The notes: generated by a model not told the origin, from the sequence alone. A stretch of DNA of 64,000 bases from a virus (IMGVR_UViG_3300020603_000005:1-64000), one strand, 5' to 3'. Shown: positions 43,701 to 52,233, numbered from the stretch's first letter. Made by a program: numbers and translations.

Positions 43701-46371
43701 TGGTGTTGCGGTTCCAGGTGCCATGCCTCCCGGCATGCCTGGCGCAGAGGCGCTGACTGGCGCTCCGCCAGCACCAGGGGCCCCCGCTGGTATGCCTGGA
43801 GCTCCCGCTTCGGCGCCAACAGACCCTCTTGGTCTCGACACAGACACCCTCGGCAAGGCCAAGCCACCAGCTGCGGTTTGCGTCGTGTGTGGCAACCAGG
43901 ATGTTGATGTTGCTGGCGGCAAGAGCCAGTGCAAAGGCCCGGGTTGCGGCAGTGGATTCACCATCAAGGTTATTCCAGATGCATCTCTTCTTGACAATAT
44001 CACTGACGGAGATATTGACAAAGAGGATGTTGGCGGCGACAACCCTGCAGAGCCAGATAAGGGTCTTGGCGGGATTGGCGCCGAACTGCCACCCGGCATG
44101 CCACCCCTAGGGGCACCAGGGCTTCCTCCTGTTGCTGCATCCACCCGCATCACTCCAGAAACACTCAGGAAGATCGCCAGCAAGGGTGCTCTAGGATCTG
44201 TGAGCCCAATCACTGGCGAGAGAAATACCGTCAAACTTGACAACGAAACATGGATGTGCTTGGACTCTGGTCAGATGTACAAGGTTCGTCTTGCCGCGTC
44301 GACCACCTCTCCTAAGGATGTGTATGCTCAGTGGGAATGGGTGCCAGAGTTTAAGAAGGCATCATGCAGCAGCTGCGCCCGTAAGCGTGCATCTATTAAT
44401 TCTGCCCTGAATGAAGTTGGCGTTGATCGTGCAACATTCGACGGCATGTCTGTTGTCAAGAAGGCCGAAGTTTTGAACGAAGCCCTCAGCAAGGGTGCCG
44501 TAAAGCAGGTCAAGATAGCTTCTGAAGATGAGACTGCAATTGGCTCATTCAAGAAGGCATTCACCATGCATGGTGAATTCCCAATGAATGAGTGCGTGGA
44601 AAAACTCGCCAGGAGGTATGGCGCTGATTCCGTGGCGCTCAGCGGTCCTTGCCGTGGAAACAGCCTTCCAGATTGCGTGTGCAGCAAACTTGCCGGTGCG
44701 AATGTGTACAGCACAATCGTGGCTGACAAGGTTGCCTCATCTTGGGCGCAGCCGGATCCTATGTGCGAGTGCGTAGAGGACCTTGTCCGCGAAGGCATGG
44801 GTCTCAAGCAGGCTTCCAATGCTTGTGAGATGATCAAAGCTGCCTATGCAGAGGACGAGGAGTATCTCGCCGATGATCTCGCAGATGGCGACGGAGAGAC
44901 TGACTTGTCACAGCAGGATGAAACGGAAGAATCCGATCCATTCGATGGCGAGGATGATTCTGAATCTGGTGACAAAAAGACCATTTCCGTCACTCTCGAT
45001 GTGACCCCAGAAGTTCTTGAGCAGATTGACGAGCAGATACAGAAGGCTCTAACTAAGGCTTGGAGTGAAGATGAGAGTGATATGGACACAGAGGTCGACA
45101 TGGGGGCTGAGATGTCTGATGATGTTGGCACGGATGTGCCTGAAGATTCCGTTGAGGTCGACGACATCGACGATGTCGAAGACGTGGATGAAGAAGAGTC
45201 AGTCGAGGTGTCACCTACTGTTGAAGACGAAGACTCTTCTGACGAAGACTCTTCTGACGAAGACTCTTCTGACGATAATCCGAATGGAGAAACAGAAGAG
45301 AAAGATGCAGTCATGGAAAAGACAGCTCCAAATTATGCCAAATCCAAGTCAAACGAGACCTTCGACATTGAGAAGGAGGCCATGGCCCTCCGTCGTGGCA
45401 GAGTTGTTGGCGTAGGCAAGTTGGAACTTGACATATCACGTCTTGCATCTGCCCTGACCAAGGAGGCAGGAGAGAAGGCTGTCGAGATAGGTCATGCACA
45501 GAAGCAGCCAGAACTTGGTACCGTCATGACGGGCAAGGCTGGTCTGAAATCGCCAAAGGTCGTTGAGAACGGCGGCAAGCCGCTCAGCAGAGAGCACGGC
45601 GAAGGCTTCGATGCAGACATGCCCAAGGTTCCCGTTGATGGTCCTAGCTTCAGTGGCGACAAGATCAAGGGAGAGAAGGGCAATATGGCCACTGGCGGTG
45701 TCCAAGGAGCAGGTAAATCTGCCTCTGGCAAGCTTCATAACCAGAAGGCTGCATTCTCCGATTCATTGGCCAAGCTTGCCTCTGAGCTTGGTCTCAAGAC
45801 CGAGTTGGTGCAGAACCAGGAAGATCTTGGCGACGTGGGCACCTCTGAAGGTCTTGAAGGCATGGGAGAACTTGAAGTTCCAGAGGGTAACGAGTCTGCA
45901 GGTCTGAGCCTGCCTTCCATACCGGTTGGCGGTCAGGACGGTGCAGAGAAGCAGAATCTAATGACAGGCGGCCAGGTTGGATCGGGTAAGTCCGGTCCAG
46001 TTGGCGGCTATGCAAAGAAGAAGGCTGGTGAAGATTCCAGCGAGTTGGCTCTCAAGGTTGCTGGCAAGATGGTTGCTGCAGGGATGATCTCTGCAGACAG
46101 TCTGCCTGCAAAAGCCAAAGAGTTGATGGGCTACAAGGTGGCTCAGCTCGTGGACCTTGAGAAGGCAATGTTCGCAGAGGGTGTCGTCGCCAAGGGCCTG
46201 AAGACGGCCTCGGCAGGGTCAGAAACGGCTTTTGTGATCCCCGAGCAGAAGAGTGAGCGTAATGCGTATGGAGATCTCAAGTCCAAGATCTCGTCCATGT
46301 TCCGACTGCAGCAGCAGGTGGAGTTGGCAGATCAGACTGAGACCAACGTACTGCGTCGGGTCTTCAAGTGA
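40726..46371 (+). CDS. Giant head protein with N-terminal prohead protease
   Basis: 1881 residues. Residues 55-265 match the T4 gp21/S78-like prohead protease fold: VKVFAIKKNEVNDNGDWFS, TFIGVPVFVNHQNDDIEKA with putative catalytic His98, and GYVNGTSMGCQVQYS with putative Ser149. A Cys/His-rich insert (CSICHHRAATAKEFCSHI; EPCPVCGCKK, residues 158-208) may bind zinc. Then follow helices, a Pro-rich linker (about 350-405), large helical regions, a zinc-ribbon-like CVVCGNQDV...CKGPGC (about 1045-1080), an acidic stretch with DEDSS repeats (about 1500-1515) and two related C-terminal blocks (NMATGGVQGAGKSASGKL; NLMTGGQVGSGKSGPVGG). K-x-A motifs occur throughout. It may combine protease, scaffold and internal-protein roles and process itself. 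Confidence 0.85.
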   Translation: MIPSKFSISGSRQVTALNVPEDWDEFNTEALQKQAAKVGTDLNGFDITAAVKEHPDHLFVKVFAIKKNEVNDNGDWFSETELKRAAKTFIGVPVFVNHQNDDIEKARGKVVHAWYDDSTGGIYTINMVDRVAFPRLARGIEQGYVNGTSMGCQVQYSCCSICHHRAATAKEFCSHIKERKKKRFNGDHVCKYHESPNAGDEPCPVCGCKKGEKKIHTHKDQQIFEHNFGVKFIEDSFVVNPACHDCLVQEILNPEGVRKKIASLVERVRAVNEGFSKVAEESFCKDGVCGMKKVAGRQEIGELNEAMNLLERVARSMMAQKQAVSMEYVSDLVKVMSNVQKTTDELIEMGYAQLPSPSSEQMARGTSAPASPVDGGKISQTTPSAMAPATAAPMSMPQQPSPRPPSLGTPSFQDVGDDIGRVTKPTFIPRSAFGEEIWKKNNIRGKGLAIRVEDGEYFPSEDFLAQNQIIAKVASANCSVVISADSDGESFITEVVDGRVVRASSADAFPHNLRSAIAEDPEGAALIILASLEKQENINSSKEPELDINNRTVKTASNRTDNSPSTIIEGQFVEGNGMGARTGAEYTEIIESDSRLGASKPAFKDVSSASPQVRSGSSEGTTEMQLASGSNGFMARWNSFPETITEGQWGDATREILAKIPADWTDHVQSAQLDILRKDHKWVDPTAITEAQLGSMAKKASTVDLVKIATRSIADGIAIYGLDPVDISKVAQYISAKPSRHAKAAFMVSINAAPWTVSQRREVAERNSEMTKGASAGLMAEPIDLVLASIADNAKNVTAEDAIQAFIHCANNDLAVEQATKMATDASETLAKDASFEDAIRQAFRPEDGLYKVCCTVGEDISADPSDKINFIAEVTKFAQGMISSRFPGVDVVPMSIDFDDANGIVEAVVKEAKMLTSAEEEAYHKFASDVESTMKKAPKTKVAVASSETYDSREDRISRRAKLLEEIERLEKKAQVGGAMPSALNPAGMGAGVAVPGAMPPGMPGAEALTGAPPAPGAPAGMPGAPASAPTDPLGLDTDTLGKAKPPAAVCVVCGNQDVDVAGGKSQCKGPGCGSGFTIKVIPDASLLDNITDGDIDKEDVGGDNPAEPDKGLGGIGAELPPGMPPLGAPGLPPVAASTRITPETLRKIASKGALGSVSPITGERNTVKLDNETWMCLDSGQMYKVRLAASTTSPKDVYAQWEWVPEFKKASCSSCARKRASINSALNEVGVDRATFDGMSVVKKAEVLNEALSKGAVKQVKIASEDETAIGSFKKAFTMHGEFPMNECVEKLARRYGADSVALSGPCRGNSLPDCVCSKLAGANVYSTIVADKVASSWAQPDPMCECVEDLVREGMGLKQASNACEMIKAAYAEDEEYLADDLADGDGETDLSQQDETEESDPFDGEDDSESGDKKTISVTLDVTPEVLEQIDEQIQKALTKAWSEDESDMDTEVDMGAEMSDDVGTDVPEDSVEVDDIDDVEDVDEEESVEVSPTVEDEDSSDEDSSDEDSSDDNPNGETEEKDAVMEKTAPNYAKSKSNETFDIEKEAMALRRGRVVGVGKLELDISRLASALTKEAGEKAVEIGHAQKQPELGTVMTGKAGLKSPKVVENGGKPLSREHGEGFDADMPKVPVDGPSFSGDKIKGEKGNMATGGVQGAGKSASGKLHNQKAAFSDSLAKLASELGLKTELVQNQEDLGDVGTSEGLEGMGELEVPEGNESAGLSLPSIPVGGQDGAEKQNLMTGGQVGSGKSGPVGGYAKKKAGEDSSELALKVAGKMVAAGMISADSLPAKAKELMGYKVAQLVDLEKAMFAEGVVAKGLKTASAGSETAFVIPEQKSERNAYGDLKSKISSMFRLQQQVELADQTETNVLRRVFK
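45226..45270 (+). repeat. Three exact 15-bp tandem repeats coding for DEDSS
   Basis: GACGAAGACTCTTCT occurs three times without change, coding DEDSS-DEDSS-DEDSS inside the giant head protein. It lies in an acidic disordered region. Exact copies suggest recent expansion by slippage, so copy number may vary between strains. Confidence 0.9.
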
Positions 46372-46423
46372 AGACCGACGGCTTGAGAGGATTTTTCACC
46401 AAAGAAGGGTAAAGGAACCCAAC

Positions 46424-47005
46424 ATGGCACTGATTCCAGTTCATCACACAATCGCAACACAGTTTGCCGTCGCTAGTGGCAGCGGCAACATCACAGAGGG
46501 CATGGGCGTAGCTCTGGCCGTAGACACCGCAAGTGATCTGCGTCCCTATGTCAAACTGCCAGACACTTCCGGTGGTTTCACCATTGGTTTGGCCGGTGAC
46601 AGCAAGCTCGCCAGCACCAGCGGCAACGCATACTCTGCGTCTGTCGTTGTCAACGGTTCTGGTAGCACCCGCACCACCAGCAATCGCGTAAGCGATATGT
46701 TCGACGAGACCCTTGCTTCTGGCAAGATCACCGTCTACACGGGCGCGGGCGAGTTCTTGACTGACCAGTATGTCTCCACTGAGTTCGACGCCGCAAGCGA
46801 CAACGCCGCAGGCGTTGCTGTCTATGTCGGGCAGGCTACTAACTCTGGCAAAATCACGACCACCGCCACCAACAACGGCAACAAGGTCGGTTTTCTGATT
46901 GCTGCACAGAATATGTATCCAAGCGGTATTCCTGGTACCGATCTTGATGGTCATGCATCGCTGGGCAACTTCATTCGAATTGCCTTGAACGTCCAATCTG
47001 CCTAA
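46424..47005 (+). CDS. Putative capsid accessory/decoration protein
   Basis: 193 residues from ATG 46424, with AAAGGAACCC just upstream; the longer frame back to 46253 overlaps the giant gene and is rejected. The product is beta-rich, Gly/Ser/Thr/Ala-rich with few charged residues (HHTIATQFAVASGSGNITEG; TIGLAGDSKLASTSGNAYSA), like head decoration or fibre proteins. It lies directly before the major capsid gene, where decoration proteins often sit. The codon pattern is strongly C-ending, as in the capsid gene, suggesting high expression. Confidence 0.7.
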   Translation: MALIPVHHTIATQFAVASGSGNITEGMGVALAVDTASDLRPYVKLPDTSGGFTIGLAGDSKLASTSGNAYSASVVVNGSGSTRTTSNRVSDMFDETLASGKITVYTGAGEFLTDQYVSTEFDAASDNAAGVAVYVGQATNSGKITTTATNNGNKVGFLIAAQNMYPSGIPGTDLDGHASLGNFIRIALNVQSA

Positions 47006-47069
47006 TGAATCTTCCGACTTACCACCCTGATGCGTGAATCAGGGGGTGTCGGAGAAAGGAAAAAACACA

Positions 47070-47939
47070 ATGAGCATCAACAAAGATGGTTTGACTTACG
47101 ATGAGAAAGAGGCCGTGATCGCACAGGCCTTGTCGACTGAGGAGGGGCGCGTTGCCCTTGCCCAGGCGATGGTGGAGCCGATTCGGCGTTCCCTGGAGTA
47201 CCAGGCCGTCGGTCGCAAGCTCCTGATGGTGGACGAGCTCCCACAGGGCGCTCTTCCCCGCTACGAGCGCGATGTTGCCTCCGTGGCAGTAGTCGTTGCC
47301 CGTCAGGGTGCAGTGCCTGATCAGATCACCGAGGGTGAGGAAGTTCTTGTCCCCACATTCGAGATCGCAGCACACCCCACCATCCGTTTGTCCGAGATCA
47401 AAGCACGTCGCTTCTACATCGTTGACCGTGCCCAGATCAAGGCAAAAGAGGCAATCCAGAAGGAAGAGGATCGCAATATCTTCAACGCTCTGATTGCTGC
47501 TACTACATCATCTAACGAGATCACCAACAGCGGCACTTTGGAGACTGCGTCTCTGAACTCTGCCTACAAGAACATTGAGACCCACGATCTGGTGGCCTCA
47601 AAGGTGGTCATGCACCCTGAGTCCTATTCGGCAGTTCGCAGCTTCGGTAAAGACTTCTATGATGAGGCCACCACACGTGAGATCCTCACCACTGGTCTTT
47701 ACGGTCACCTGTGGACGGCTGATATCCATGTGTCCAGCCAACTCGATGACAGCAAGGTCATCGTTACTGCAAGTCCCGACACCGTGGGCGCCTTCCCCAT
47801 CCGCCAGGACATCACTGTCCTTCCCGCTGATGATCCGAAGAAGTTGCGTCTTGGTTGGGTGATCTACGAGGAAGTCGGCATCGTGGTCATGAACGACTAC
47901 GCTGTGTCCGTCATCACCGTGGAGGCTACAACCACCTGA
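47070..47939 (+). CDS. Major capsid protein (HK97 fold)
   Basis: 289 residues from ATG 47070, with GGAGAAAGG about 10 bases upstream; the in-frame ATG at 47034 has no such site. The N-terminal helix (LTYDEKEAVIAQALSTEEGR) is followed by LPQGALPRYERDVASVAVVV and a long beta/alpha core (FEIAAHPTIRLSEIKARRFY; EDRNIFNALIAATT). The P-domain/A-domain style end (LRLGWVIYEEVGIVVMNDYA) matches HK97-type capsids. Position after protease and decoration genes supports it. A strong terminator follows, and codon use is more biased than in the neighbours, consistent with high expression. Confidence 0.9.
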   Translation: MSINKDGLTYDEKEAVIAQALSTEEGRVALAQAMVEPIRRSLEYQAVGRKLLMVDELPQGALPRYERDVASVAVVVARQGAVPDQITEGEEVLVPTFEIAAHPTIRLSEIKARRFYIVDRAQIKAKEAIQKEEDRNIFNALIAATTSSNEITNSGTLETASLNSAYKNIETHDLVASKVVMHPESYSAVRSFGKDFYDEATTREILTTGLYGHLWTADIHVSSQLDDSKVIVTASPDTVGAFPIRQDITVLPADDPKKLRLGWVIYEEVGIVVMNDYAVSVITVEATTT

Positions 47940-47965
47940 TAGGTTCGGGTGAATTTTGAAGCACG

Positions 47966-48000
47966 ACTGCCCACCCCGAAAGGGGTGGGCAGTTCTTTTT
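47966..48000 (+). terminator. Strong rho-independent terminator after capsid gene
   Basis: ACTGCCCACCCC (47966-47977) pairs over 12 bp with GGGGTGGGCAGT (47982-47993) around a GAAA tetraloop, followed by a T-rich run ending in TTTTT (47996-48000). It sits 26 bases after the capsid stop and closes the head operon. The reverse gene 48015-48974 ends just beyond it. Confidence 0.95.
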
Positions 48001-48014
48001 ATATCATCTGATAA

Positions 48015-48974
48015 TCAGACGCTGTCTATGTTAACGGTTATTGTTTGGATGGCGGAATTGTCGCTAATGTTTTTCACAGTAAATATATGTGTGGTTGGAA
48101 CTTCTTGTCCCCAATTCTCGTTAAATTTAGGTGAACCTTCAAAAAATTCTGACCAAGGGCTGACTGTAAGTAGTATATCCGTTCCAAATTCCTTATCTGG
48201 CAAAATTGTCACTGTCGACCCGCTCGGGCTCGAAATGTCTGGAACTATATCCGTCCACGTTGTTCCTCCATTGGTACTGACCTCAAAATATATTTGGTTC
48301 GTGGCGGTATCGCTTGTATTTTGCAGCCAAATTTGTATCCCGTCAGGGCATGGAACTAGTGGATCAAATGTTGTTGTCAAAACTGTTCTTGTGTATGATG
48401 ATGAGTTCTGCAGAACAATACTATTTGCCAGTTGAGGATTTATTGTGCTCTGGGCGCATGATGTGAAACGAGAATAGATTGCTATACCCCAATAATTGCC
48501 GAACCTACCCAAGGTGACCCTTTTAGACCCAATCATTGCTTCTTTAGTCTCTTCTGGGATGCCCTTGTTCACCGTCAGGATTCTGCCTAATATGTCGATG
48601 CTTATCCTGCCACCTCCGATCCACACATAATTATTAGTTGTATCGTTCTCCCTAGAGTATGATATATTGTATGAACAAAGTGCTTTGTAATTTGTATCTG
48701 ACACTATTTCAAACTTGAGACCACGCCAGTGTGTCTCTTCTAAATTGTTTGTAGACATGTTTGGAGTGAACACCCACAGTGCTCTGTCTGATCCAAAAGT
48801 AGCCGTGCCTATTTGAAACCCACCTAAAGATATGTAAGAATTTCCATCTGGTGTATATATTGTTGAGACTGGTTCTAGCCTGCAGGTGCCTGTGGTTCCA
48901 ATATCAATAAGTAACTTCCCAGCACCCCCAATGTTTTTTTCTTCAGAAGTGTATCCAGTATTTGTGATTTCCAT
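48015..48974 (-). CDS. Unknown surface-type protein, intact tandem copy
   Basis: 319 residues from ATG 48974 (MEITNTGYTSEEKN); the longer frame back to 49052 only translates the end of the upstream paralogue in another frame. The first 165 residues (CRLEPVSTIYTPDGNSYISL, GGFQIGTATFGSDRALWV, YNISYSREN, WIGGGRISIDILGRIL, RVTLGRFGNYWGIAIYS) are homologous to the gene 49055-49540. The rest is a beta domain (YFEVSTNGGTTWTDIVPDIS). It could be a fibre, head-surface or secreted protein. The pair is the only reverse-strand insertion in the late (+) region. Confidence 0.65.
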   Translation of the reverse strand: MEITNTGYTSEEKNIGGAGKLLIDIGTTGTCRLEPVSTIYTPDGNSYISLGGFQIGTATFGSDRALWVFTPNMSTNNLEETHWRGLKFEIVSDTNYKALCSYNISYSRENDTTNNYVWIGGGRISIDILGRILTVNKGIPEETKEAMIGSKRVTLGRFGNYWGIAIYSRFTSCAQSTINPQLANSIVLQNSSSYTRTVLTTTFDPLVPCPDGIQIWLQNTSDTATNQIYFEVSTNGGTTWTDIVPDISSPSGSTVTILPDKEFGTDILLTVSPWSEFFEGSPKFNENWGQEVPTTHIFTVKNISDNSAIQTITVNIDSV

Positions 48975-49054
48975 TGTTAATTTTTTCCACTCACCATTCG
49001 CCTTCGGACAGGATAGAGTGAGAATAGAGAGATACTGCCCACATATCGTCAAAT

Positions 49055-49540
49055 CTACCTAGCGTTATTAGTCATAGAACCTATGACCGCCTCTTTGAAT
49101 TCTCGTGGTCGTCCTTGACTTCCTTCTTGATCTGCGAACAAAACTCTTCCTGAAGCATCGACAGATATGTTGCCCCCTCCTATTCTGATCATATTATTAG
49201 ACGTGGGCGTTTCTGAACTGTAAGATATCGTATAGGAGCAAAAAGATTTATTATTAGCGTTTGTTGCAACTTCAAATTTTAGTCCATTCCACACTGTTTC
49301 ATAGACATTATCTAAAGACATCTCTTCTGGACGATACACCCACATTGCCCTCCCTTGTCCGTAGGTTGATGTCCCTATTCTGAACCCCCCTAGTGATATG
49401 TAAGAATATCCGTCAGGCGTGGTATCTGTGCACAATGGTTCTAGTCTGCATGTGTTCGATAACCCAACGCTCAATCTGAGCTTTCCAAGTCCGCCAAGGC
49501 CTCTGATTTGATAACTATACCCTGTTTGGCTAAGAATCAT
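49055..49540 (-). CDS. Paralogue of 48015-48974, cut short by a frameshift
   Basis: 161 residues as read. It aligns with the intact copy (CRLEPLCTDTTPDGYSYISL, GGFRIGTSTYGQGRAMWV, YTISYSSET, RIGGGNISVDASGRVL) to AVIGSM, then ends TNNAR-stop. Skipping one base after the ATG codon of that block (about 49069-49075) restores the homologous continuation ITLGRFDDMWAVSLYSHS, which then runs to a stop at 48991-48993. The continuation is conserved, so the break is either a recent +1 frameshift mutation, a programmed frameshift or a sequencing error. If shifted, the gene spans 48991-49540. Confidence 0.7.
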   Translation of the reverse strand: MILSQTGYSYQIRGLGGLGKLRLSVGLSNTCRLEPLCTDTTPDGYSYISLGGFRIGTSTYGQGRAMWVYRPEEMSLDNVYETVWNGLKFEVATNANNKSFCSYTISYSSETPTSNNMIRIGGGNISVDASGRVLFADQEGSQGRPREFKEAVIGSMTNNAR

Positions 49541-49563
49541 GTGTTTCTCTCCGATAACATACT

Positions 49564-50907
49564 ATGATCGTAAGAAACGCCCTTGGTATACCCGTATATG
49601 TTCCCGAATGGGATGACCGCATCCCCGCTGGTGATGATGGTGATAAATTTGAGATACCGTCAGATCGGGTGAGATCCGCGCCATCTCTTCGTTCGGCGGT
49701 TGCAAAGGGCTATGTTGTTGTGGTAGATCACGATCAGACCGACGGCATAGAGGTCGCGCTAGCAAAAATGTCATCGAAAGCGAAGAAGCCATCTGGTGAT
49801 GCCATGTTTGATGATGTCGTTGTCAGGGGTCAATTTTTAGACTACTCAGGATATGGCAAGGTGAACAGAGGTTTGGTTAGGGTACTTACGGCAAAAAACA
49901 TTTCAGTAAGCGTTGACCCAGTAGACCTTGGTAAGCCTCAGCTTTTGTACGAAGACGCACGATGCGGATTACCAATAAGGCCAAGATGTCAAGGCATGCT
50001 TGACATACATAGTGTGGTTCCTACATTTGGTTCGCCAGGCCAATCTGGCATTAGAGTCCTCTATACGACTGTTGAATCAGAGACCCTTAATGATGCTGTT
50101 GTGACCTCTGCCAAGAAGTATGAAAAGGTTTGGTGCGTAAGCAAATTCTGCTGTGACACTTTCAGAAAGTACGGAATTGATGCCAAAGTCTTGAGCCCAC
50201 ACATTAACGACGGTGTTTTTTGCACCAAAGGCGCAGAATATCAATTCTCACATCCTCTACCAAGTTTCAAGTTCTTTACGATATTCGGGATGAGCCCTAG
50301 AAAGGTTGGAACCAATGTAATCGAGTCATTTCTTAATGAATTTGACCCATCAGATGATGTCTGTCTCATCGTGGCGCATAGAGATAAGCGCGGAGAAGAT
50401 GCTCAAAAACGATTCGCAAACACGGTTTCTGATTTGGTGTCAAAGTGTGGCAAGAAGCATCCGCCCCTTGTGGTCAGGATATCCAAAAATATTACTGAAG
50501 CAGATCTTGCTAAATTGTACAGATCTGTGGATGCATGCGTGCTAGCTGCTCGAGGAGAGGGATTTTGTCTTCCTTATGCAGAAGCCGCCATGTGCGGCAT
50601 ACCTTCAGTTGCCCCAAGGTTTGGCGGTCAACTCGATTTTCTCGATGATTCTTCAGCCTTTTTGGTTGATGTTAATAAGAACACCATTAAGCCTGGCATA
50701 ACTGGCACAATTTTATGGGATGGGACGGTTATGGCGGATACAGTTGGTGTAGAATTTATCCAAAGATTTGGAGAATCTATGAGAGCATGTTGGTCTGCAT
50801 CTGACAAAAAGAGAAATTTGATGGCTTTAAGGGCAGCATCAAAATTAACTGATATCTGCTCTGCAGACGCCGTTATTTCGCAATTCAAAGGCCTAGTGAC
50901 AAGATGA
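49564..50907 (+). CDS. GT4-type glycosyltransferase with N-terminal beta domain
   Basis: 447 residues. Residues 1-60 (NALGIPVYVPEWDDRIPAGD; SAPSLRSAVAKGYVVVVD) form a small domain like those of genes 31652 and 58726. Residues 85 onward are a GT-B fold: GQFLDYSGYGKVNRGLVRV (sugar-nucleotide loop), VWCVSKFCCDTFRKYGI, FTIFGMSPRKVGTNVIESFL and the C-terminal ARGEGFCLPYAEAAMCGIPS (E-x7-E retaining GT motif). It transfers a sugar, but donor and acceptor are unknown. The fused capsid-type domain suggests it could ride on or act near the virion. Confidence 0.85.
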   Translation: MIVRNALGIPVYVPEWDDRIPAGDDGDKFEIPSDRVRSAPSLRSAVAKGYVVVVDHDQTDGIEVALAKMSSKAKKPSGDAMFDDVVVRGQFLDYSGYGKVNRGLVRVLTAKNISVSVDPVDLGKPQLLYEDARCGLPIRPRCQGMLDIHSVVPTFGSPGQSGIRVLYTTVESETLNDAVVTSAKKYEKVWCVSKFCCDTFRKYGIDAKVLSPHINDGVFCTKGAEYQFSHPLPSFKFFTIFGMSPRKVGTNVIESFLNEFDPSDDVCLIVAHRDKRGEDAQKRFANTVSDLVSKCGKKHPPLVVRISKNITEADLAKLYRSVDACVLAARGEGFCLPYAEAAMCGIPSVAPRFGGQLDFLDDSSAFLVDVNKNTIKPGITGTILWDGTVMADTVGVEFIQRFGESMRACWSASDKKRNLMALRAASKLTDICSADAVISQFKGLVTR

Positions 50908-51506
50908 TGAAAGCATTTTATGACAGAGATTTTAACAGGGTTGTGTTTATGGGAGAAAAGGTTTATTCTCTTCCCGTTGATAGGGTGGTGGTTCATCCCG
51001 AACTGATGAACGTGCCAGTCGTGGTTGATGGTGGTTTGATGACTCTCAAAGATGTGGTCTTGGGGAATCACTCTGTTTCGCAGACTGTTTCTCTTCCTGT
51101 GTTTGCAGGCGTTGTTTCTTCTGCCCATCAGGCATCACAAGAGAAAGACCTTATAGCTTCGACTAAGGATGGATGCTTGATATTAACCAATCTTAAGCCT
51201 CCTTTAAAGTTTGATGGCAAAACAGATGGTAAGTCTTTATCCTTGATTAAAAAAGAATATGGAGACATTCCGGCCCAGGTGTTGTCTTTAATATCATCAG
51301 GTCGTCTGATCAGGTTGTCTAGACAGGAATTGTCAGCCATATGTCAGGCACACAACGAGCAACTGAAACTCAAGAAAGAAGCTCAAGCAGCAAGTAAGAA
51401 ATCTCGACGCTCTGTGCGTAGGAGAGATAGTGATGATATGGTAGCTGATGATGACGATGATGTTTTGCCCGGCGGGATCAGAAACGCTGCCGAAATAAGG
51501 CTATAA
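50904..51506 (+). CDS. Unknown protein with basic/acidic tail
   Basis: 200 residues, starting in an ATGATGA overlap with the glycosyltransferase. A beta-rich N-terminal domain (RVVFMGEKVYSLPVDRVVVH; VVVDGGLMTLKDVVLG) is followed by helices (ELSAICQAHNEQLKLKKEAQ), a basic stretch (KKSRRSVRRRD) and an acidic run (DDDDD). Family not recognised. The tail may be a disordered linker or DNA/RNA contact region. Confidence 0.6.
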   Translation: MMKAFYDRDFNRVVFMGEKVYSLPVDRVVVHPELMNVPVVVDGGLMTLKDVVLGNHSVSQTVSLPVFAGVVSSAHQASQEKDLIASTKDGCLILTNLKPPLKFDGKTDGKSLSLIKKEYGDIPAQVLSLISSGRLIRLSRQELSAICQAHNEQLKLKKEAQAASKKSRRSVRRRDSDDMVADDDDDVLPGGIRNAAEIRL

Positions 51507-51507
51507 A

Positions 51508-52233
51508 ATGAAAAAGATATGTTTGATTCCGCCTCCATCTGAATGGGGCATACTCATCACCTCTTCAGTGCTTCAGATCATGAAGCGTATACATGATGGG
51601 CGGTGTGAACTTACTGTTTCTTCCTCAGCGGGATGGGAGGATGGGCTTCAGCAGATGCTTCCAACTAAGCCATCTTTTGCTAATCTGCACACTGTTTCTA
51701 GGGGGCAGTTTGATGAGGTTATATGCGTTTCAGATTCCATGGTTGACTGCCGTCATGCGTTTAGTCTTGATGCTTCTGGTTTTGTGCTTGATCGTGGATC
51801 TATAGTGGCAACAGAAGCAAGATTTTCTCACATACTTTCTGCGTACCTTGAGGATCAGTCTGTTCTATCTTCTCTGTCTAAGGCGTTTCATTTTGACGAT
51901 GTTGTGCTGCCAAGTTTTTATACTCAGTTTTCTCCCAAAATGCACGACAGGCAGGGTGTTTCAATTTCTAATGACTCCCTCCGCATGGCTATCAAGTCAA
52001 AGTTTTTCGAGACAGGCAGGCTTTGGCACGTGCCTGTCCGCAAGAGTTTAGTGAAGAGAATCGAAGAGAGTAGAACCGTGTGTGCGCTGGTAACAGATGA
52101 CCCTGTATGCGCATGGGGCTGTGCCTCGGGTGGTGGCAGAGCTCTTCTGCTAAGGTCTTCAATGGCCCGCAGTCCTGTTTTTGGTTTTGCGGACATGGTT
52201 GAAGAGGAGGTTCTGCCCGATGGTGTTGGGTAA
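51508..52233 (+). CDS. Unknown alpha/beta protein, possibly GT-B-like
   Basis: 241 residues. The opening (KKICLIPPPSEWGILITSSV, then RCELTVSSSAGWEDGLQQML) and FDEVICVSDSM recall the N-terminal Rossmann half of glycosyltransferases of the heptosyltransferase type, but catalytic signatures are not clear. The C-terminal part is Ser/Arg-rich. It overlaps the start of the subtilase gene. The GT-like call is weak. Confidence 0.5.
   Translation: MKKICLIPPPSEWGILITSSVLQIMKRIHDGRCELTVSSSAGWEDGLQQMLPTKPSFANLHTVSRGQFDEVICVSDSMVDCRHAFSLDASGFVLDRGSIVATEARFSHILSAYLEDQSVLSSLSKAFHFDDVVLPSFYTQFSPKMHDRQGVSISNDSLRMAIKSKFFETGRLWHVPVRKSLVKRIEESRTVCALVTDDPVCAWGCASGGGRALLLRSSMARSPVFGFADMVEEEVLPDGVG

Noticed and set aside
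43650-45314. Reverse reading frames (197 and 156 codons) inside the giant protease gene
   Set aside because: Shadows of Pro/Gly- and Asp/Ser-rich coding sequence; the forward frame is continuous and has recognised domains.
47034-47069. Earlier start for the major capsid protein
   Set aside because: No Shine-Dalgarno precedes it, whereas GGAGAAAGG precedes ATG 47070.
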